In this document: one piece after another, positions 15,884 to 25,741 of the stretch | Position numbering within the stretch: position 1 is the first letter of the stretch | How the letters are laid out: each line of letters begins with the position of its first letter | Assembly: GCF_001672895.1 (NCBI RefSeq) | Contig: NZ_LZKP01000032.1 | Location: 1 to 35,988, forward strand | DNA from: Mycobacterium sp. E740 | GTDB lineage: Bacteria > Actinomycetota > Actinomycetes > Mycobacteriales > Mycobacteriaceae | Length of the DNA stretch: 35,988 nucleotides | Direction of reading: 5' to 3' | Program-made: the position numbers and the translations under genes | The notes under the pieces: model-generated | Seen by the model: the letters and a program-made list of their open reading frames with translations, nothing else | The model's database searches: none | What the model was told of the DNA's origin: nothing

Positions 15884-16537
15884 TCACGGTCGCTCCGTGA
15901 TCGGCGCCCGCCACAACCCGACGATCGCGTCGATCAGACCGGAGGCGACCGAGCTCCACGTCGTCCGCGGCATGTCGGCACCCTCGGCGAAGGCGCGCTC
16001 GAAGTCGGCGCAGGTGTGCATCATCAGGTTGCGCACCATGATGTTTCGCTCGGTGACGACGGGCATCGGCAGGTCGGGCAGGCAGCGTGTGATGCCGTCG
16101 ACGACCTGCAGCAGAGACGGTGAGGCCAGCGCATCCTTGACCACGATCTTCTGGTAGGCCGGATCGGCCAGGGCCTGCGCGGCGAACCGCGCGTACCACG
16201 TCGGATTTCCCAGCTGGTCCAGGTGATCGGTGAGCGAGCACACCATGCATGCGATCCAGTCGCGTAGCTCGGTCGAGTCACCCTTCGCCGCCACCATGCG
16301 TGCAAGAAGGCGCTCGATCGAGACTCGGTGCTTCTGCTCGATCGCCCGGACCAGATCGGCTTTGGTGCCGAAGTGGTAGCCGACCGCGGCGTTGTTGCCT
16401 TGGTCGGCGGCCTCGCTGACTTGCCGGTTCGACACCGCGTAGACACCGTGTTCGGCGAACAGGCGCTCGGCTGCGGCCAGGATCGCTTCCCGCGTGATGC
16501 TCGCGCGCTCGGTGCGCACACTTCTGGCGGTGGTCAC
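15884..16537 (-). CDS. TetR family transcriptional regulator, head of the P450 operon
   Basis: A TetR-type repressor of about 217 aa from the start chosen here. The N-terminal helix-turn-helix spans ITREAILAAAERLFAEHG through VGYHFGTKADLVRAIE; the C-terminal ligand domain is not informative about the inducer. An upstream GTG at 16594 would add 19 residues, but those codons lie over a TetR-like palindrome (16564-16585), so GTG at 16537 is preferred; the Shine-Dalgarno is weak at both. It is the first gene of the nine-gene run and probably represses its own operon through that palindrome. Confidence 0.82.
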   Translation of the reverse strand: MTTARSVRTERASITREAILAAAERLFAEHGVYAVSNRQVSEAADQGNNAAVGYHFGTKADLVRAIEQKHRVSIERLLARMVAAKGDSTELRDWIACMVCSLTDHLDQLGNPTWYARFAAQALADPAYQKIVVKDALASPSLLQVVDGITRCLPDLPMPVVTERNIMVRNLMMHTCADFERAFAEGADMPRTTWSSVASGLIDAIVGLWRAPITERP

Positions 16538-16563
16538 CTGATCAGTCAACCGCCGCCCCGCGG

Positions 16564-16585
16564 TTAAGTCAAGCACTTGATTTAA
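16564..16585. promoter_or_regulatory. TetR-type operator, TCAAG-N2-CTTGA palindrome
   Basis: A 22-nt dyad with core TCAAG-N2-CTTGA and outer TTAA arms, broken by a single mismatched pair. It lies between the SDR stop (16591) and the chosen TetR start (16537). The core resembles the KstR2 consensus AnCAAGnnCTTGnT with one end base different. It is the probable autoregulatory site of the TetR protein. Confidence 0.6.
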
Positions 16586-16590
16586 AGTAG

Positions 16591-17400
16591 TCACGGCTTC
16601 GGCTTGCGCACGATCACCTTGCCGGCGCTGGTGCCCCCGTCGATCGGTAACACCGTGCCCGTGACGTACTTCGACCGGTCGCTGGCGAGGTACAGCGCGG
16701 CCTCGGCGACGTCATCGACGGTTCCCTCGCGCTTCAGGGGCCGGTCGTTGCGCATCTGTTCGCGGATCTTCGCCTCGAACTGTTCGAGGCGTTGCAGGTC
16801 CTCACCGGTCGCCGACTTGCGCACGATCGCGGTCCGGATGTTGCCAGGCGCGAGCGCGTTGACGCGAATCTCGTGGTGCGCCAGATCGATTGCCGCCGAT
16901 TTGGTGAACTGGATGACGGCCGCCTTGGATGCGCGGTACGTCATCACCCCGCCCCCGGCCTGAATGCCGCCGATCGACGTGAAGTTGATGATCGACCCGC
17001 CGCCGTGTTCGGCCATGTGCCGCGCCGCGTCGCGCGTTCCGGCCATCACGGCGAGCACATTGATCGCCATCACCCGGTGGAAATCGGCCAGATCGTCGTC
17101 GAGGAACTTTCCGAACATCTTTCCGGAGACGCCCGCGTTGTTGACCATCACGTGCAGCCCGCCGAACTCCTCGACAGCAGTCGCGACCAGCCTGCTGACC
17201 TGCTCGACCTCGGCCACGTCGGTCTCGACGAAGCGGATGGCGTCGCCGAGGTCGGCGACGAGTCGAGCGCCGCCGTCGCGATCGATGTCCCCGACGACCA
17301 CGTTCGCTCCCTCGGCGCAGAACCGGCGGACCAGCCCTTCGCCCAGTCCGGAAGCCCCGCCGGTGACAACCGCAATCCTGCCCTCGAGTTCGCCGGTCAT
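16591..17400 (-). CDS. SDR family oxidoreductase, last gene of the mhp-type operon
   Basis: A 269-aa classical [11 protein letters not shown] near residues 13-20, Asp in VVGDID after beta-2 (NAD preference), NNAGVSG, serine in NFTSIGG, YRASK for the Tyr/Lys pair, and the ending [16 protein letters not shown]. The ATG at 17400 overlaps the stop of the upstream hydrolase by four bases (ATGA). It is the last gene of the run that starts with the MhpC homologue at 26658, and is followed by the operator and TetR gene of the next operon. It could oxidise a hydroxy intermediate of the ring-degradation pathway; the substrate is unknown. Confidence 0.85.
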   Translation of the reverse strand: MTGELEGRIAVVTGGASGLGEGLVRRFCAEGANVVVGDIDRDGGARLVADLGDAIRFVETDVAEVEQVSRLVATAVEEFGGLHVMVNNAGVSGKMFGKFLDDDLADFHRVMAINVLAVMAGTRDAARHMAEHGGGSIINFTSIGGIQAGGGVMTYRASKAAVIQFTKSAAIDLAHHEIRVNALAPGNIRTAIVRKSATGEDLQRLEQFEAKIREQMRNDRPLKREGTVDDVAEAALYLASDRSKYVTGTVLPIDGGTSAGKVIVRKPKP

Positions 17401-18233
17401 GTCGCCGCCCCTTCGTGTATCCCGGCGAAGAAGCCGAGCAGTAGTTCGTTGACCGCATCCGGTTGCTCGATCTGCGGACAGTGTCCGGCCGCCTCGATCA
17501 CGGCCGAGCGGCCGCCGCCGATCTGGTCTGCTATCTCGGCGGCCCATCCCGTCGGCAGCAACTTGTCGTCGCCGCCTTCGACCACAAGTGTCGGCACGCC
17601 GATCCGCTCGTATGCGCGGTTGCTCGACGGCAGCGCCGGCGCGTCCAGCCCGGGCCGTCGAAACCTGGCGGCCGCCAATGCCTCCCACGCTCCCGGGGCG
17701 ATGCTGGCGTCGTAACGGCGCTGCACGTAAGCCTCGTCGGCGGGATAGGAGGCGTCGTAGAAAAGGGCCTCGACGATCCGGCGCATCCCGGCGAGCGTCG
17801 CGTCGTAGTCGTAGAGGGCCGCGGAGTGCTCGTTGCGCTGGATCTCGCCGCCGCCGCAGATCGTCACCAGGCTGCGCGCCGGCAGCACCGGCGCGTCCGA
17901 CGTGGCGTCGACGAACATGTTCACCGCGCCCATCGAGTTGCCCACGAAATGCGCCGCCTCGACACCGACGACCTCGCAGAACCGTGCGATATGCCGGATC
18001 CGCATGCCGCGGCCGTCGTTGAAGTCGATGACTTTCGCCGATTCACCGAAACCGAGCATGTCGAGCGCGAGCACGCGGTAGTGCGCGGCGAGAGCCGAGA
18101 TGTTGCGTTCCCAACCGAGTTCCGCGCAGGCGCCGAACTCTCCGCCGTGCAGCAGTACCACCGGATCGCCCTGTCCCGCTTCGAGGTATCCGGTGACGAG
18201 CCCGTCGACGAAGACGGATTTGCGTTCGACCAC
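17397..18233 (-). CDS. Alpha/beta hydrolase, C-C bond (meta-cleavage product) hydrolase type
   Basis: A 278-aa alpha/beta hydrolase. The oxyanion region LLHGGEFGACAELGWERNI resembles meta-cleavage-product hydrolases. The nucleophile is Ser100 in VGNSMG, the acid is an Asp in VEGGDDKLLP, and the base is His in AAGHCPQIEQPD. These enzymes hydrolyse C-C bonds of ring-fission products. It is a second hydrolase of this kind in the operon besides the MhpC homologue, so it may act on a different intermediate or an ester. GTG start at 18233, 16 nt after the cyclase gene; its stop overlaps the following SDR start. Confidence 0.85.
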   Translation of the reverse strand: MVERKSVFVDGLVTGYLEAGQGDPVVLLHGGEFGACAELGWERNISALAAHYRVLALDMLGFGESAKVIDFNDGRGMRIRHIARFCEVVGVEAAHFVGNSMGAVNMFVDATSDAPVLPARSLVTICGGGEIQRNEHSAALYDYDATLAGMRRIVEALFYDASYPADEAYVQRRYDASIAPGAWEALAAARFRRPGLDAPALPSSNRAYERIGVPTLVVEGGDDKLLPTGWAAEIADQIGGGRSAVIEAAGHCPQIEQPDAVNELLLGFFAGIHEGAAT

Positions 18234-18249
18234 GCTGCCGACTCCCCTG

Positions 18250-19245
18250 CTACTTGATGGCGATCGGGCTGACGGGTGCGCCGACCGCGCCGACGACTTT
18301 CAGCGGCGGCGCGATCAGCTGGAACTCGTAGACACCGTCGCCGGCGCAGTCCGCTGCGAGTTCGGTGAGGTTCCAGTACTCGCCGAACATCAGGCCCATG
18401 TCGCGCAGGCAGATCATGTGCATCGGCAGGAACGTGCCCTCGACTCCGTTGGCCGGGTCGGGATCTTCGACCATCAGGTTGTCGGCCGCGACCGCGGCGA
18501 CGTCGTGGTCGTGCAGCCAGGACGCGCACGTCCAGTCCAGCCCGGAGCCGGGCTCGGCGCCGTCGCCCGTCGACAGGAACCTCGTCCACCAGCCCGTGTG
18601 TACGACGACGATGTCACCCGCGGTGATCGTGACACCCTGCGATTTGGCGATGTCGTCAAGTTCAGCTGGCGTGACCGGGTTTCCGGGCTCGAGGAAGACG
18701 TCGGCGCCGCGGTGGCCGACCACGTCGAGCAGCACGCCGCGCGAGGTGATGCCTTTGGCGTCGACCTTCTCGATGCCGCATCGGAAGGCGCCGAAGCTGG
18801 TCACCGAATCGGCGGCGAAACCGTTGTACAGCTTGTCCTCGTAGTAGACGTGCGACAGCGCATCCCACTGGGTGGCCGCCTGCAGCGGCATCACGATCAT
18901 GTCGTCGTTGAAGCGGAACGGGTTGTCGACGAAGAACTCGCTGACCTGGTGTGCGACCGAGTTGCGCAGCCACTGCGGGCCGTACTGCGCCAAGGTGTTC
19001 GCGTCGCCGCCGTCCACCGTCATCACATGGGTGGGGTTGGGCCGGAACTGGAACGCCCCCTGCGGGCCGTTCGAGCCGAAGTCGCCCCCCAGCGAGATCA
19101 CCTTGCCCTTTTTCACCAGGGCCGCCGCCTCGGCCACCTTGTCGGCCGTGATGAGGTTCAGGGTGCCCAGCTCGTCGTTGTCACCCCAGCGGCCCCAGTT
19201 ACGCACGTCGTCGGCGACGCGCCGAAAGTCCTTCATGCTGGCCAT
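18250..19245 (-). CDS. Cyclase family (kynurenine formamidase-like) metal-dependent hydrolase
   Basis: A 331-aa member of the cyclase/kynurenine formamidase-like family. The family metal motif HxGTHxDxPxH is represented by QAATQWDALSH, and VVVHTGWW marks the core. The motif is less complete than in kynurenine formamidase, as in other long members from actinobacterial catabolic clusters. Possible roles are lactone or amide hydrolysis, or cyclisation of a ring-cleavage product. A strong Shine-Dalgarno (GAGGGGCGA) precedes the ATG at 19245, which lies 10 nt after the upstream SDR stop. Confidence 0.78.
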   Translation of the reverse strand: MASMKDFRRVADDVRNWGRWGDNDELGTLNLITADKVAEAAALVKKGKVISLGGDFGSNGPQGAFQFRPNPTHVMTVDGGDANTLAQYGPQWLRNSVAHQVSEFFVDNPFRFNDDMIVMPLQAATQWDALSHVYYEDKLYNGFAADSVTSFGAFRCGIEKVDAKGITSRGVLLDVVGHRGADVFLEPGNPVTPAELDDIAKSQGVTITAGDIVVVHTGWWTRFLSTGDGAEPGSGLDWTCASWLHDHDVAAVAADNLMVEDPDPANGVEGTFLPMHMICLRDMGLMFGEYWNLTELAADCAGDGVYEFQLIAPPLKVVGAVGAPVSPIAIK

Positions 19246-19255
19246 TTCTCGCCCC

Positions 19256-20074
19256 TCATCGTGTCTGCACCAATTCGGCGAGGTCCGTCTCCCCCATTGC
19301 GCCGCCGTCCACCCAGATGACCTGCCCGGTCAAATAACTCGCGGCGGGGCTGTTGAGGAATGTCAACACAGAGGCCTGCTCTTCCGGTTCGGCGGCGCGG
19401 CCCAGCGGCGTGCGGAAGGAGTCGAGGAACTCTTGGCCGTAGGCATTGCGCAGCTGGTCGAGGATGGGAGTGTCGGTCACTCCCGGCGCGGTGCAGTTGA
19501 TCCGGATTCCCTTGGCGCCCAGCGCGGCGACGTGCACCATGCCGTAGAGGACGATGGCTTCCTTGGACAGCCGGTATCCGCCGCCGTCGGCCAGCGCTTC
19601 GGGATTGCGCTCACACCAAGCGATTCCCTCGTCGACCGACGTCGTGTTCACCAGGCCCACGGTCACAGCTGCGTTTCGCCGGTAGGCGGAAGCGGCCAAC
19701 GATGACACACTGGCGATCGCCGACCCGGGGGGCATCTTGGGGATCAGGGCTTCGGTGAACCGCCGCGTGCCGAGGAAGTTGATCGTCACCACACGCAGCG
19801 GATCACCGATCCCCGAGGACACTCCGGCGATGTTGAACAGGGCATCGACCCGGTCGCCGATATCCTCGACGGCCCGGTCGATCGACGCCGCGTCGGACAG
19901 GTCCATCCCGACGAACTCGCCGACTGCTTTCTCGGGCGGCTTGGCGTCGAGCCCGATCACCTCGGCGCCGAGTTCGGCGACCTGCCGGGCGACGTGGGCA
20001 CCGATGCCCGAGGCGCATCCGGTCACGACCACCCGGCGCCCGTCATAGCGCCACAGTCCGTCAGTGCGGCCCAT
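19256..20074 (-). CDS. SDR oxidoreductase, 3-alpha-HSD/coniferyl-alcohol dehydrogenase-like
   Basis: A 272-aa SDR with TGCASGIG (about 19-26), FNIAGVS in place of NNAG, and the active-site GGYRLSK Tyr/Lys pair preceded by an insertion (GLVNTTSVDEGIAWCERNPEALADG, given here by its ends). The C-terminus is YLTGQVIWVDGG. The NIAG form and the long stretch between the serine and Tyr are typical of the 3-alpha-hydroxysteroid/coniferyl-alcohol dehydrogenase subgroup, so a cyclic or aryl alcohol is a reasonable substrate guess. It lies 23 nt after the luciferase-like gene and 10 nt before the cyclase gene. Confidence 0.8.
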   Translation of the reverse strand: MGRTDGLWRYDGRRVVVTGCASGIGAHVARQVAELGAEVIGLDAKPPEKAVGEFVGMDLSDAASIDRAVEDIGDRVDALFNIAGVSSGIGDPLRVVTINFLGTRRFTEALIPKMPPGSAIASVSSLAASAYRRNAAVTVGLVNTTSVDEGIAWCERNPEALADGGGYRLSKEAIVLYGMVHVAALGAKGIRINCTAPGVTDTPILDQLRNAYGQEFLDSFRTPLGRAAEPEEQASVLTFLNSPAASYLTGQVIWVDGGAMGETDLAELVQTR

Positions 20075-20097
20075 GGCTCATATCTTGCCGGTCCCTG

Positions 20098-21438
20098 TCA
20101 CTGCGCACTTGTCGCATCGGCCTCCGGGTTGCGGCTCGTCCAGCCTTCTCCGGACTTGAGTTTCGCGGCCGCGGCCTCGATCCCGGCGTTCATCTCGTCC
20201 ATCGCCAGCGAGACCTCGTTGGCGGTGTAGTTCTGGCGCCCGGTGGGCAGGCCGCCGAATGCGTAGCCCTCGTCGAAGACGGGTGCCTGTGACGCCGGCC
20301 GACGCGCCTCCACCTTCTCGATGATCGGCTCGAGGCGCTTGGCCTTCGCCGCCCGGGCCTTCTCATCGCGCTCGATGAACTCGGGCAGGACCTCCTTGCC
20401 CATCAACTCGATGGACTCCATCGTCTCTTCGTGTCGGCGAGGCGTCAGCAACAGGATCAGTTCGTCGACGCCACTCTCCTCGTAGCCGCGCAGGAACTTC
20501 CGCACGGTGTCGGGACTGCCGATCGGGCCGCGGTCCGGGCCGTACACGACGCTCGGATCCTTCTCGATCTCCTCGAGGTGCCGTTTCCACACCCCGGTCC
20601 GGCCCGGGGTGTGCATCCCGGTCATGTAGTAGTGCATGATGCCGAACGCGAAGAAACCGCCGCCCTTGCCGAGCCGTTCGATGGCCTGTTCGTCGGTGGG
20701 CGCCACCATCATCGACAGGTCGCCGCCGATGGCGAGGATGTTCGGGTTCATCTGCGGCGTGACGGGCGCGCCGTTCTCCTCGAACTCCTGGTAGTACCCG
20801 TTGACCCGCTCGGTGAGCGGCCCGGGACCCGTGTAGGCGAAGCTGAGGGCGCCGAGGCCTTTTTGGGCTGCCATCGCGACCGAGGCGGGTCGCGTGCACG
20901 CCACCCACACGGGCGGATGCGGCTTCTGCAGCGGCTTGGGCACGACGTTGCGAGGCGGCATCTCGATGTGCTGGCCGTTGAACCCGGTGAACGGTTCCTC
21001 GGTCATGCAGCGGATCGAAACCTCCAGTGCCTCTTCCCACATCGACCGCTTGTCGGCGGGGTCGACGCCGAAGCCGCCCAGCTCGCCGACCGACGACGAC
21101 TCGCCGGTGCCGAACTCGACGCGACCGTTGGAGATGAGGTCGAGTGTCGCGACCCGCTCGGCGACCCGGGCGGGGTGGTTGACGACCGGCGGCAGGTGCA
21201 TGATGCCGAAGCCGAGGCGGATGTTCTCGGTCCGCTGGCTGGCCGCGGACAGGAAGATCTCCGGCGCGGTGGAGTGGCAGTACTCCTCGAGGAAGTGGTG
21301 CTCGGTCAGCCACACCGTCGAGAACCCGGCCTTGTCGGCGAGTTCCACCTCGTCGAGGCCGTCCTGGAACAGCTTGTGCTCGTCGTCGTCACTCCAGGGC
21401 CGTGGCAGGGGGAACTCGTAGAACAGCGAGATCTTCAT
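20098..21438 (-). CDS. Luciferase-like (LLM class) flavin-dependent monooxygenase
   Basis: A 446-aa bacterial-luciferase-fold protein: N-terminal [50 protein letters not shown], and FGTGESSS, all characteristic of FMN-linked LLM proteins. Such enzymes use reduced flavin to oxygenate ketones, aldehydes or C-S/C-N bonds; a Baeyer-Villiger step on a cyclic ketone would fit the adjacent KstD-like gene, but this is inference. It has a basic and charged C-terminal extension (about 370-446) beyond the usual barrel. ATG at 21438 overlaps the flavoprotein stop (ATGA). Confidence 0.85.
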   Translation of the reverse strand: MKISLFYEFPLPRPWSDDDEHKLFQDGLDEVELADKAGFSTVWLTEHHFLEEYCHSTAPEIFLSAASQRTENIRLGFGIMHLPPVVNHPARVAERVATLDLISNGRVEFGTGESSSVGELGGFGVDPADKRSMWEEALEVSIRCMTEEPFTGFNGQHIEMPPRNVVPKPLQKPHPPVWVACTRPASVAMAAQKGLGALSFAYTGPGPLTERVNGYYQEFEENGAPVTPQMNPNILAIGGDLSMMVAPTDEQAIERLGKGGGFFAFGIMHYYMTGMHTPGRTGVWKRHLEEIEKDPSVVYGPDRGPIGSPDTVRKFLRGYEESGVDELILLLTPRRHEETMESIELMGKEVLPEFIERDEKARAAKAKRLEPIIEKVEARRPASQAPVFDEGYAFGGLPTGRQNYTANEVSLAMDEMNAGIEAAAAKLKSGEGWTSRNPEADATSAQ

Positions 21439-23201
21439 TTCGTAACCTTCCGATGTTTGTCGAGTGTGGAATCGGTACTGGCGTCGGCGCGGTCGCCGGT
21501 TTCGGACAGCTGCGCGGCGATGTGCTTGGCTGCGACATAGCCGAACGTCATGGCAGGCCCGATCGTCGCGCCGGCGCCCGCATAGCTGCGGCCCATCACC
21601 GCAGCCGACGTATTCCCCACGGCGTAAATACCTTTGACGATGTCGTCATCGGAGGTCAGCACCCGCGCGTGCTCGTCGGTGCGCAGACCGCCGGAGGTGC
21701 CGAGGTCGCCCAGGATGATCTGGAACGCGTAGTACGGCGCATTGCCCAGCGGGTGCAGGTTGGGGTTGGGCAGGGTCGGGTCACCGTAGTAGTTGTCGTA
21801 GGCGGAGTCGCCGCGGTTGAAATCGTCGTCGTGGCCGTTGCGTGCCAGTTCGTTGAAGCGCTCGGCGGTCTGGCGCAACTGTGCGGGCGGGACGCCGATC
21901 TTCTCCGCGAGTTCCTCGAAACTGTTTCCCTCGTGCACCACGCCTGACTCGAGCCACGCCGCGGGTACCTTCCTGCCGGTCGGCACGGGTGCGAACGGGA
22001 TCTTCGGGATAGGAAGGTGCCCGGCGACCACGTAGCGGTGGAACGACCGCGTGTCGGTGACCAGCCAGCACGGGATGTGCGTCACGCCGGCGTTCTGGCC
22101 GTCGATCATCGCGTGGGCGAAATCCATGTAGGGCGCGGCCTCGTTGATGAACCGCCTGCCCGCACCGTTGACGACGAACTGCGACGGCATCATGCGCTCG
22201 TTGAGCATGAACTGCAACCGGCCGTCGGGCCAGCAGATCGCGGGAAACCACCAGGCCTCGTCGAGAAGATCGGTCGAGCCGCCCACTTTCTGCCCGGCGC
22301 GTATCGCATCACCCATGGACGCGGGATTGCCGAAGCTCCAGTCTTTTTCGAGTACCGGCAGATGCTCTCGGCGCCACTGCATGTCGTGGTCGAAACCGCC
22401 GGCGGCCAGGATGACCCCGTGGCGGGCCCCGATGCGTTGCTGGTGACCGTCGCGTTCGACCACCGCGCCGGTGACAGTCCCCTCCACGTCAGTGATCAGT
22501 TCGGTCATCGGGGAATTGAGCCATAGCGGGACGTCCTGTTGCTTGAGCGCCAGGCGCATCCGCGCCGCGAGCGACTGGCCGATGGCGGCCATCCGGTCAC
22601 CGAACGCCCGCGCGCGGAACATCCGCCAGATCAGTTTGACCAGGACTGCTTTGCCCCGCCAGTTCTGGCGGACCTGGTAGAACAGCCGAAGGTCCTTGGG
22701 TGCGAACCAGATTCCCTTCGGCGCCAAAGCGAGCGGTTGCAGCAGGTGCTGCTCGTCGTCGCCGAGCTTGCGCAGGTCGATCGCAGGCACGTTGATCGTG
22801 CTGCCCTGCGCGGAGCCGCCCGGCACCTCTGGATAGTAGTCTGCGTAACCGGGCTTCCAGACGAATTCGAACCAGGGACTGAGCTTTTCGAGAAACTCCA
22901 TCATCTCCGGTGCGGTGTCGACGTACTGGCGCAGCCGTGCTTCGCTGACCAGCCCACCGGTGATCTGGCGCAGGTATTCGACGACGCCGTCGGCATCCGG
23001 TACGTAGCCGGCCTTGCGCTGCGCCGGCGCGCCAGGCACCCAGATGCCGCCGCCGGACAGGGCGGTCGATCCGCCGAAATGCGCCGCCTTCTCGACCACG
23101 AGGGTGTCGAGGCCGAACGCGTCGGCGGCGAGCGCCGCGGTCATCCCGCCGCCGCCGGAGCCGACAACCAGCACATCGACCGTATGATCGAAGTCAGACA
23201 T
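21435..23201 (-). CDS. FAD-dependent dehydrogenase, 3-ketosteroid-delta-1-dehydrogenase (KstD)-like
   Basis: A 588-aa flavoprotein of the KstD/fumarate-reductase family. The dinucleotide-binding motif is GSGGGG (14-19) with Glu at the end of beta-2 ([18 protein letters not shown]). KstD-type features are [16 protein letters not shown] with Tyr119/122/123 and the C-terminal [15 protein letters not shown], whose Tyr540 matches the active-site YxGxG Tyr of KstD. It may introduce a ring double bond next to a ketone. In this operon that could aromatise a cyclic ketone before MhpA-type hydroxylation (inference). It overlaps the MhpB gene by 8 nt and the LLM gene by 4 nt. Confidence 0.85.
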   Translation of the reverse strand: MSDFDHTVDVLVVGSGGGGMTAALAADAFGLDTLVVEKAAHFGGSTALSGGGIWVPGAPAQRKAGYVPDADGVVEYLRQITGGLVSEARLRQYVDTAPEMMEFLEKLSPWFEFVWKPGYADYYPEVPGGSAQGSTINVPAIDLRKLGDDEQHLLQPLALAPKGIWFAPKDLRLFYQVRQNWRGKAVLVKLIWRMFRARAFGDRMAAIGQSLAARMRLALKQQDVPLWLNSPMTELITDVEGTVTGAVVERDGHQQRIGARHGVILAAGGFDHDMQWRREHLPVLEKDWSFGNPASMGDAIRAGQKVGGSTDLLDEAWWFPAICWPDGRLQFMLNERMMPSQFVVNGAGRRFINEAAPYMDFAHAMIDGQNAGVTHIPCWLVTDTRSFHRYVVAGHLPIPKIPFAPVPTGRKVPAAWLESGVVHEGNSFEELAEKIGVPPAQLRQTAERFNELARNGHDDDFNRGDSAYDNYYGDPTLPNPNLHPLGNAPYYAFQIILGDLGTSGGLRTDEHARVLTSDDDIVKGIYAVGNTSAAVMGRSYAGAGATIGPAMTFGYVAAKHIAAQLSETGDRADASTDSTLDKHRKVTK

Positions 23202-24138
23202 CCAGTACCGCCGTCCTGATCGCGAAGCCGGCGATCAACTCCGGTGCGGCCCGATAGAACCGCTGCTCGGTCCGATATCGTCCGTGCGCGGCGAGAGCGG
23301 CGAAAGCCGCTATCCACGTGCGGACTTCGTGGCCGGAATGGCCGGCTTCGCGCTCAATCCAGTCGTTCGACCAGCCGTCCACCTCGGGCAGCCGGTTGCC
23401 GTCGAGCAACTCGAGGAACGCTGCGTCCCAGTCGGGGTTGAGCGGCTGCAACGGGCTCTCGCCGTGCGCGAAGGCCTTGGCGGCGTCCATCACCGCCAGC
23501 TGGCGGGCCTGCCGTTGTTCGGTTGTCATCGGTATGCCGTGCACGATCCGCTCGAGCGCCGCCGTCGGTGCGGTCGCCAGGGTTGGCACCGGCGGATCAT
23601 GGGACAGACCACCGGAGCCGACGACGAGCACCCGCTTGCCGAGCGTCGCGAGGAAGGTGCCGAGTGCGGCGCCGAGCGCGCGCACCCGGCGTACCGGTCC
23701 GAGTGGGGTGGCGACCGAGTTGATGAAGACGGGGATCACCGGTCGCGCGGTCGCGTCGCCGAACAGGTTCTCCAGTGGCTGGACGGTCCCATGGTCGACG
23801 TCCATGCTGGCCGAGATCGCCACATCGATTCCCGACTCGAGAACCGCTCGGGCACAGTCGGTCGCGACGTCTGCGGGGACGGTCAACGGCCCGGCGTGGG
23901 TGCCGTAGTCCCCGACGCCCTGCGCGGCGGTCCCGATGCAGAACGGTGGCATCGTCCGGTAGAAGAACCCGTTGTAATGGTCCGGGGAGAAGATGACGAC
24001 GAGCTCCGGGTCGTAATCGGTGACGAAGCGGCGGGCATCGGCAAGCGCGGCCCCGATGTCGTCAAGAAGTTCCGGTGACGGTCCCGGAAGGTTCAGTAGT
24101 GGGCTGTGCGACATGCAGCACAGGGCCAGTGTGCCCAT
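23194..24138 (-). CDS. mhpB: MhpB-like extradiol dioxygenase (2,3-dihydroxyphenylpropionate 1,2-dioxygenase type)
   Basis: A 314-aa class III (LigB-type) ring-cleavage dioxygenase, the same length as recalled for E. coli MhpB and alike throughout. His11 (MSHSPLLN), His54 ([17 protein letters not shown]) and the two histidines equivalent to the MhpB acid/base pair, His116 ([11 protein letters not shown]) and His180 (GSGGLSH), are present. It should open a catechol carrying an acid side chain between ring C1 and C2 (meta cleavage) using Fe(II) and O2. The ATG at 24138 lies inside the upstream MhpA-like gene, giving an unusually long 77-nt overlap; the start is supported by the match with MhpB's N-terminus. 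Confidence 0.92.
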   Translation of the reverse strand: MGTLALCCMSHSPLLNLPGPSPELLDDIGAALADARRFVTDYDPELVVIFSPDHYNGFFYRTMPPFCIGTAAQGVGDYGTHAGPLTVPADVATDCARAVLESGIDVAISASMDVDHGTVQPLENLFGDATARPVIPVFINSVATPLGPVRRVRALGAALGTFLATLGKRVLVVGSGGLSHDPPVPTLATAPTAALERIVHGIPMTTEQRQARQLAVMDAAKAFAHGESPLQPLNPDWDAAFLELLDGNRLPEVDGWSNDWIEREAGHSGHEVRTWIAAFAALAAHGRYRTEQRFYRAAPELIAGFAIRTAVLDV

Positions 24139-25741
24139 GAGAACCGGAGCCTCCTTCCCGGGTGAGACAAAGGACGTCGAAGAGCGACTCGCTGACTTCC
24201 GCGGCGCGCTGGGCGATGCAGGCACCCGCGATGCAGCGGTCGGGACGCAAGAACAGCACCGAGTCGGTGTAGACGTCGAACCACGACTTCAACGCGCCGG
24301 TCCGGTCCCCGACAACCACCACATCGTCGTCGTCGTGACCGGGCCAATGCAGCTGGGTCATCGGCCGCGCCTCGATGAACTCCGCACCCAGCGCCTTCCA
24401 TCGGCCGAACGCCTTGTCGCCGAGGATCGCCCGCAGATTGTTGCTCCAGCACAAGACGGCGAAGCCCGGGCCGAGCACCTCGTCGAGCAACACGTTCTGC
24501 TGCGCACGGGTGTCGACCCGAGGCTGGATGAACAACGTGCCGGCGGGGGAATCATCTGCGCCGGTGTGAAACACCGCGCCCTGTTGGTAACGCGGCATCG
24601 GTTTGAACCGCATCTCGAGCACGTAGCGCTTGAGCGACGGCACCACCGAGGCGGCGTGGATCACCCTGTCGCGCACCGCGGCCACTCGACGGTTGGTCGG
24701 CGAGATCACGCGGCCCACCATGGTCGACAGGTCGATCATGGCGCGCGCATGCTTGCGGCGCTCGACGTCGTACGTGTCCAGGAGGGCGTCATCGGCCTGC
24801 CCGGTGACCACCGCGGCGAGTTTCCAGCCGAGGTTGGCCGCATCGCGGATGCCGCTGTTGTAACCCTGGCCCTGCCACACCGGCATCAGATGGGCGGCGT
24901 CACCGGCCAGCATCAGGCGGCCTTTGCGGAACGAACCGGCGATACGCGAGTGGTGCGTGTACACCCGGTGGCGGATCATGTCCACCCGCTCCGGATGCGG
25001 AACGCGTTGCGCCAGCATCCTTCTGACGAACTCGGGATCGTCGGCCTGTGCGTCGGTCTCGTGTGGGTGGATGAGGAACTCGAAACGGCGGATACCGTGC
25101 GCGATGGAGATGGACACATAGGGCCGCGCCGGATCCGCGCCGACTTCGCTGTTCGGATGGCCGAGCGGGTCGTTCGCGACGTCGACGACCAGCCAACGCG
25201 TCGATGAGGTGGTGCCGTCGAAGGAGACACCCATCAGGCGGCGTGTCACGCTGCGGCCGCCGTCGCAACCGACCACGTACCGGGCTGTCACCGGCGCCTT
25301 GCTGCCGGCGAACTGAACCGTCACCGCGTCGTCGGTTTCGACGCAGGACTCCACCCGCCACCCGAACCGGACCTCGACATGATCGAAACGCGCCAGGCCG
25401 CCGAACAATTCGGCGTCGACCATCGGTTGTACGAACCCGTTGCGTTTCGGCCAGCCGAACCGGGCGTCGGGTGGGGCCATCTCGGCCAGCAGGCGCCGCT
25501 TGGCATCGAAGAACCGCAAAATCTGGTTGGGCACAGTGTGCGGCAACACCCGGTCGACCAGGCCGATCGACTGAAACGTCCGCAACGCTTCGTCGTCGAG
25601 ACCGACGCCTCGTGGGTAGTCGATGAGCGTGTCGCGTTCCTCGACGACCAGTGTCCGGACACCGTGTAAGCCAAGGATGTTGGCCAGCGTGAGACCGGAC
25701 GGGCCCGCGCCGACGATCACCACATCCGCGTGTGTGCTCAT
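24062..25741 (-). CDS. mhpA: MhpA-like FAD-dependent phenol hydroxylase (3-(3-hydroxyphenyl)propionate hydroxylase type)
   Basis: A 559-aa class A flavin monooxygenase close to E. coli MhpA along its length: GAGPSGL (11-17), [19 protein letters not shown] (159-162), FAD-ribityl motif [18 protein letters not shown] (280-297), and [17 protein letters not shown]. It would hydroxylate a phenolic side-chain acid to the catechol that the next enzyme cleaves. ATG at 25741 overlaps the MhpC stop by four bases. The last ~25 residues ([14 protein letters not shown] and onward) are low in complexity, extend past the conserved domain, and are encoded where the MhpB reading frame already runs. Confidence 0.92.
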   Translation of the reverse strand: MSTHADVVIVGAGPSGLTLANILGLHGVRTLVVEERDTLIDYPRGVGLDDEALRTFQSIGLVDRVLPHTVPNQILRFFDAKRRLLAEMAPPDARFGWPKRNGFVQPMVDAELFGGLARFDHVEVRFGWRVESCVETDDAVTVQFAGSKAPVTARYVVGCDGGRSVTRRLMGVSFDGTTSSTRWLVVDVANDPLGHPNSEVGADPARPYVSISIAHGIRRFEFLIHPHETDAQADDPEFVRRMLAQRVPHPERVDMIRHRVYTHHSRIAGSFRKGRLMLAGDAAHLMPVWQGQGYNSGIRDAANLGWKLAAVVTGQADDALLDTYDVERRKHARAMIDLSTMVGRVISPTNRRVAAVRDRVIHAASVVPSLKRYVLEMRFKPMPRYQQGAVFHTGADDSPAGTLFIQPRVDTRAQQNVLLDEVLGPGFAVLCWSNNLRAILGDKAFGRWKALGAEFIEARPMTQLHWPGHDDDDVVVVGDRTGALKSWFDVYTDSVLFLRPDRCIAGACIAQRAAEVSESLFDVLCLTREGGSGSHGHTGPVLHVAQPTTEPSGTVTGTS

